A stretch of DNA of 8,738 nucleotides from an uncultured Clostridiaceae bacterium (GTDB lineage: Bacteria; Bacillota; Clostridia; Lachnospirales; Lachnospiraceae), in assembly GCA_949841235.1 (NCBI GenBank), contig CATKZA010000049.1, positions 1 through 8,738 of the forward strand, read 5' to 3'. The notes under the pieces are model-generated. The model made no database searches, was not told the DNA's origin, and saw nothing but the letters and a program-made list of their open reading frames with translations. This document shows positions 6,250 through 8,738 of this stretch, one piece after another (positions within the stretch are counted from its first letter, which is position 1; every line of letters starts with the position of its first letter). A program made the translations under genes and the position numbers.

Positions 6250-6993
6250 ATGGAATGGAATTCAGCATTATATGATAAAAAGCATGATTTTGTAGCGGAA
6301 TATGGAAAGGGATTATTAGAATTTGTCCCAAAGAATGATGGACAGGCTATTTTAGATTTGGGTTGCGGAACAGGAATACTTACGGTTCAGTTAGCCGATT
6401 TGTGTCATAAAGTGGTAGGTGTTGACAGCTCGCAGAGCATGATAGAGAAAGCGAAAGAGCAGTTTAGCAACATTGAATTTATAGTATGTAATGCACTTGC
6501 ATTACCATTTGAAAATGAATTTGATGTTGTTTTTTCCAATGCGGTATTTCATTGGATTAGTGACCACGATACTTTGTTGAAAAATATACATAAGGTTTTA
6601 AAACCGCAGGCATTATTGGTTTGTGAATTTGGTGCAAAGGGAAACATTGCAGCGATTGAATCTGCTTTTACAGAGGCATGTAATGATACGGGATATGAAT
6701 ATGAGCCTAAGTTTCATTTTCCTATGGCAGAGGATTTCGGCAGATTGTTAAAGAATAATGGTTTTGTCATTGACAAGATTTATGATTATGACAGGCCAAC
6801 GGTATTAAAAGATGGGAAACAGGGCTTGGTCAATTGGATGAAACAGTTTTATGCCTCTGAACTGGAAGAAATGCCGGAAAATGTACAGGCTACGGTTTGT
6901 AAGAGGGTAGAAGAATTGACAAGAGGTACTCTTTGGAATGGGGAAGAATGGGTTGCTGATTATCGGAGATTGAGAGTAATTGCACATATATAA
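6250..6993 (+). CDS. Class I SAM-dependent methyltransferase
   Basis: A 247-residue Rossmann-fold methyltransferase. Visible motifs: motif I LDLGCGTG (35-42) for SAM binding, the acidic ribose-binding D59 at the end of strand 2 (VVGVDSS), then NALALPFENEFDVVFSNAVFHWI (motifs II-III region, from about 81), and LKNIHKVLKPQALLVCEFG. The overall pattern, including MEWNSALYDKKHDFVAEYG at the start, resembles trans-aconitate/small-molecule methyltransferase relatives, but the substrate cannot be read from sequence. GGAG at 6237-6240 is nine bases before ATG 6250 and three before the in-frame ATG 6244, so 6250 is preferred; an upstream TTG (6232) overlaps the ribosome site. It is the first gene of an AT-rich cluster with the reductase 57 bases downstream, whose composition differs from pheST, suggesting acquisition. 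Confidence 0.88.
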   Translation: MEWNSALYDKKHDFVAEYGKGLLEFVPKNDGQAILDLGCGTGILTVQLADLCHKVVGVDSSQSMIEKAKEQFSNIEFIVCNALALPFENEFDVVFSNAVFHWISDHDTLLKNIHKVLKPQALLVCEFGAKGNIAAIESAFTEACNDTGYEYEPKFHFPMAEDFGRLLKNNGFVIDKIYDYDRPTVLKDGKQGLVNWMKQFYASELEEMPENVQATVCKRVEELTRGTLWNGEEWVADYRRLRVIAHI

Positions 6994-7050
6994 ATAGCGT
7001 TTAAGTGTTTGGTAAAGGCTTATAAATGCGCAGAGGAAGGATTGAGTAAA

Positions 7051-7875
7051 ATGAGCAGGATAGTTGTTTTAGCTGGCAGTATGAGAAAAGGTGGAAATAC
7101 AGATTTGCTTGCACAGGCATTTGCAGATGGGGCAGGCAAAAATAATACAGTTGAGATAGTTTCAGTTTCTGATTATAGAGTAAATCCATGCATTGGTTGT
7201 AACTCGTGTTTTTCAAGGGAAGGAAACCAATGTTTTCAGAAAGATGATATGGTTAAAATTTATGAAAAACTTAAGAGTGCAGATATGGTGGTAATTGCCT
7301 CACCGGTTTATTTTTATGGGATTAGTGCAGAATTAAAAGCGATTGTTGACAGATTACATACACCTATGAGAAATGAATTTAAGGTAAAAAAGCTGGCATT
7401 GTTACTGGTGGGAGCAGCGGATTTACCGGAATTGTTTGACGCAATCAAATTACAGTATCAGCTTGTGCTGAATTTTTTCCATTTGGAAGATGCAGGCATG
7501 GTGCTTGTCAGAGGTGTGAAAGATATTGGAGATATTAAGGGGAGAAAAGAATTAGAGGAGGCATATAATTTGGGTGCTTCGATCCATGATGAAATTCCTT
7601 GCTCCGTTCAGCAAGGTAAAGGAGACACCTCTGGCTTGGAACTGCTGAATCATTTAGATAAATTGCACACTACCGAGTTAGGTGTTGTACGGATAAAAAA
7701 GAATTTGTCATTAGATACGGATGATGTTGTGGTATGGTGTAAAGACAAAATCAGTTCGGCGCAGGCTATTATTACAAGGAGTGGAAAGAACTGGTATATT
7801 AATGTAGATAACTTTATCATAACTGTAAATACACATAGTTATACCATCATAACTGCACATAGGGAAAAGAGATAA
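7051..7875 (+). CDS. Flavodoxin-family NAD(P)H-dependent reductase fused to a DUF3781-like domain
   Basis: A 274-residue two-part protein. Residues 1-178 are a flavodoxin-like FMN reductase of the iron-sulfur-flavoprotein/NADPH-dependent oxidoreductase type: GSMRKGGNT (9-17) as the FMN phosphate loop, PCIGCNSC plus a further Cys (C47, C50, C53, C61), and ASPVYFYGISAELKAIVDR (83-101). That half ends with EEAYNLGASIH, where such proteins normally stop. Residues about 196-271 (LDKLHTTELGVVRIKKNL, VVWCKDKI, GKNWYINVD, SYTIITAH) match my recollection of the short DUF3781 family, usually a separate protein of unknown function. The start is ATG 7051, ten bases after AGGAAGG; the upstream frame to 7009 lacks a ribosome site. 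Inside the gene, GGAG (7621-7624) precedes an in-frame TTG (7636, residue 196) exactly at the domain start, which could be a former or active internal start. Confidence 0.85.
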   Translation: MSRIVVLAGSMRKGGNTDLLAQAFADGAGKNNTVEIVSVSDYRVNPCIGCNSCFSREGNQCFQKDDMVKIYEKLKSADMVVIASPVYFYGISAELKAIVDRLHTPMRNEFKVKKLALLLVGAADLPELFDAIKLQYQLVLNFFHLEDAGMVLVRGVKDIGDIKGRKELEEAYNLGASIHDEIPCSVQQGKGDTSGLELLNHLDKLHTTELGVVRIKKNLSLDTDDVVVWCKDKISSAQAIITRSGKNWYINVDNFIITVNTHSYTIITAHREKR

Positions 7876-7907
7876 TAAAGTTATTTTTGGATGAAAAGTG
7901 TCGGATT

Positions 7908-7935
7908 TTGCTATTATATAGTGGGAGTATATGAT
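7908..7935 (+). promoter_or_regulatory. Candidate promoter of the GNAT genes
   Basis: TTGCTA (7908-7913), 16 bases, TATGAT (7930-7935), between the reductase stop and the acetyltransferase start. It would give a leader of about 40 nt. Confidence 0.45.
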
Positions 7936-7981
7936 AAAATAAGTAAGAACTTAGAAAGCAAGGGATTGGAGGATATGTTTT

Positions 7982-8413
7982 ATGAGGAAGGAAATGGAAG
8001 TATGGGTAAATACATTAACACCGGAATTGTTTTTAGAGTTATACACATCTGTTGGCTGGGAGCCGCCATGCATTGCACAGGTAAAAAGGGCTTTAGGAAA
8101 TACCCTTGCAACATTTACGGCTTATGATAATGGACGGGCAGTTGGGATGGTTAGATTGATTGGTGATGGAGGGATGTCCTTTTATATCAAAGACTTTGCA
8201 GTTATACCAGCGAGCCAATCAATGGGTGTAGGGACACTTTTGCTGAACCGTTTGGAGTGCTATATCAAAGAAACGATTGCCTCTGGTTGGGCGGTAAGTT
8301 TGGAATTAATCAGTACAAAAGAGGCGGTGTCGTTTTATCAAAAAAAGGGATTTGAAGAAAGACCATGTGAATGGGACGGTCCTGGAATGTTTAAAATGGT
8401 TTCTTCAGAATAA
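7982..8413 (+). CDS. GNAT family N-acetyltransferase
   Basis: A 143-residue single-domain GNAT that would transfer an acetyl group from acetyl-CoA to an amine; substrate unknown. The core shows VGMVRLIGDG (strands 2-3), then FYIKDFAVIPASQSMGVGTLLLNRLE (about 72-97), which is motif A with the pyrophosphate-binding Q-x-x-G-x-G/A pattern as QSMGVG. SLELISTKEAVSFYQKKGFEERPCEWDGPGMFKM (from about 106) is the C-terminal strand and helix. The length is normal for the family. ATG 7982 lies nine bases after GGAGG (7968-7972); an in-frame ATG at 7994 also has AGGAAGG before it and cannot be excluded. The next gene begins 18 bases after the stop, so the two are probably co-transcribed. It is AT-rich like its neighbours. 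Confidence 0.9.
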   Translation: MRKEMEVWVNTLTPELFLELYTSVGWEPPCIAQVKRALGNTLATFTAYDNGRAVGMVRLIGDGGMSFYIKDFAVIPASQSMGVGTLLLNRLECYIKETIASGWAVSLELISTKEAVSFYQKKGFEERPCEWDGPGMFKMVSSE

Positions 8414-8431
8414 AATTGAGGAGAAGACGTA

Positions 8432-8738
8432 ATGGAAATATCAAGATGCACGACAGACGACTGCAAATATTTGGCAGAACTTAATAAAGAGCTAATCAAT
8501 GCGGAGGGCAGTGATAATCCAATGACAATAAGGGAATTGGAGGAATGTATGAAACTCCAGACAAGCCAAAGAAGAAGCAAAAGAACTAAGGTTCTTCAGT
8601 CATGCCCCGTATGCTTGCATCGGGGTATTTGACTGAGCAGGATGTGTTGGTTGGATATGCATTGGCAAAGATGGATTGTGAAATATTATATTTGCGGCAA
8701 TATATGATTAAACAGGAATATAGGCAGAGATATTATGG
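8432..8738 (+). pseudogene. Second GNAT acetyltransferase, apparently frameshifted and running off the window
   Basis: From ATG 8432 (GAGGAG eight bases upstream) the first 41 residues, with LAELNKELINAEGSDNPMT and ELEECMK, read like the N-terminal helices of a GNAT. The frame then becomes unlike a GNAT and stops at TGA 8630. The next frame carries RQAKEEAKELRFFSHAPYACIGVFD (to about 8633) and stops, and the third frame then continues with EQDVLVGYALAKMD and YLRQYMIKQEYRQRYYG to the window end. Joined, these give a coherent GNAT core (YACIGVFD-EQDVLVGYAL, then YLRQYMIKQEYR as the start of motif A). Two one-base shifts, near 8550-8565 and near 8634, explain this. Alternatives are a small insertion of palindromic DNA or sequence errors. 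The acetyl-CoA loop and the C-terminus lie beyond the window. Confidence 0.65.
8597..8635. repeat. 39-nt quasi-palindrome inside the broken GNAT gene
   Basis: Arms CAGTCA (8597-8602), CCCCG (8605-8609) and ATGC (8611-8614) pair with GCAT (8617-8620), CGGGG (8621-8625) and TGACTG (8630-8635): 15 base pairs with small mismatched bulges and a TT loop. No T run follows, so it is not a typical terminator. It spans the second inferred frameshift. Confidence 0.7.

Noticed and set aside
7891..8127. 78-codon frame before and over the first GNAT gene
   Set aside because: It overlaps the GNAT gene in another frame, and its first part covers the candidate promoter; no family resemblance.
1..8738. Search for CRISPR arrays, tRNA or rRNA genes and insertion-sequence ends
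   Set aside because: No regularly spaced repeats, no tRNA-like T-loop/acceptor pattern and no transposase or terminal inverted repeats were seen by eye.

Overview
The window looks like chromosomal DNA of a Gram-positive, Clostridia-type bacterium, probably of the Lachnospiraceae group. The reasons are the T-box leader before pheS, a PheS with a four-cysteine insert, strong GGAGG-type ribosome sites, a DUF3781-like domain and several GNAT genes. This placement is inference from family knowledge; no search was run.

Layout. (1) 1-1145, minus strand: start and most of a secreted protein with three bacterial Ig-like (BIG2) domains followed by the beginning of a PIG-L/LmbE-type zinc deacetylase domain. 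It runs off the left edge. (2) 1146-2201: about 1 kb without a gene. It holds two divergent promoters, a cluster of three small hairpins between 11-bp direct repeats, a phenylalanine T-box leader with T-box sequence and terminator, a second very strong terminator hairpin, and a palindrome-rich stretch just before pheS. (3) 2202-5744: pheS and pheT, the two subunits of phenylalanyl-tRNA synthetase, separated by 84 bases that can form two alternative hairpins. (4) 5745-6249: intrinsic terminator, short direct repeats and a decayed coding remnant. (5) 6250-8738: a visibly more AT-rich group of accessory genes: a SAM-dependent methyltransferase, a flavodoxin-like reductase fused to a DUF3781-like domain, a GNAT acetyltransferase, and a second GNAT gene that appears broken by two frameshifts and runs off the right edge.

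How it works together. pheST is a housekeeping operon whose leader should sense uncharged tRNA-Phe: both codons that can be read at the specifier site (TTT or TTC) are Phe. The downstream cluster (methyl transfer, flavin redox, N-acetylation) resembles the small detoxification or modification gene groups that accumulate in accessory islands. Its different base composition and the decayed remnant beside it suggest that it was acquired next to the end of pheT.

Most notable points: the Ig-like/PIG-L architecture of the left gene, the reductase-DUF3781 fusion with what looks like a fossil or active internal start, the double terminator behind the T-box, and the second GNAT gene, where the inferred frameshift lies in the arm of a 39-nt quasi-palindrome.
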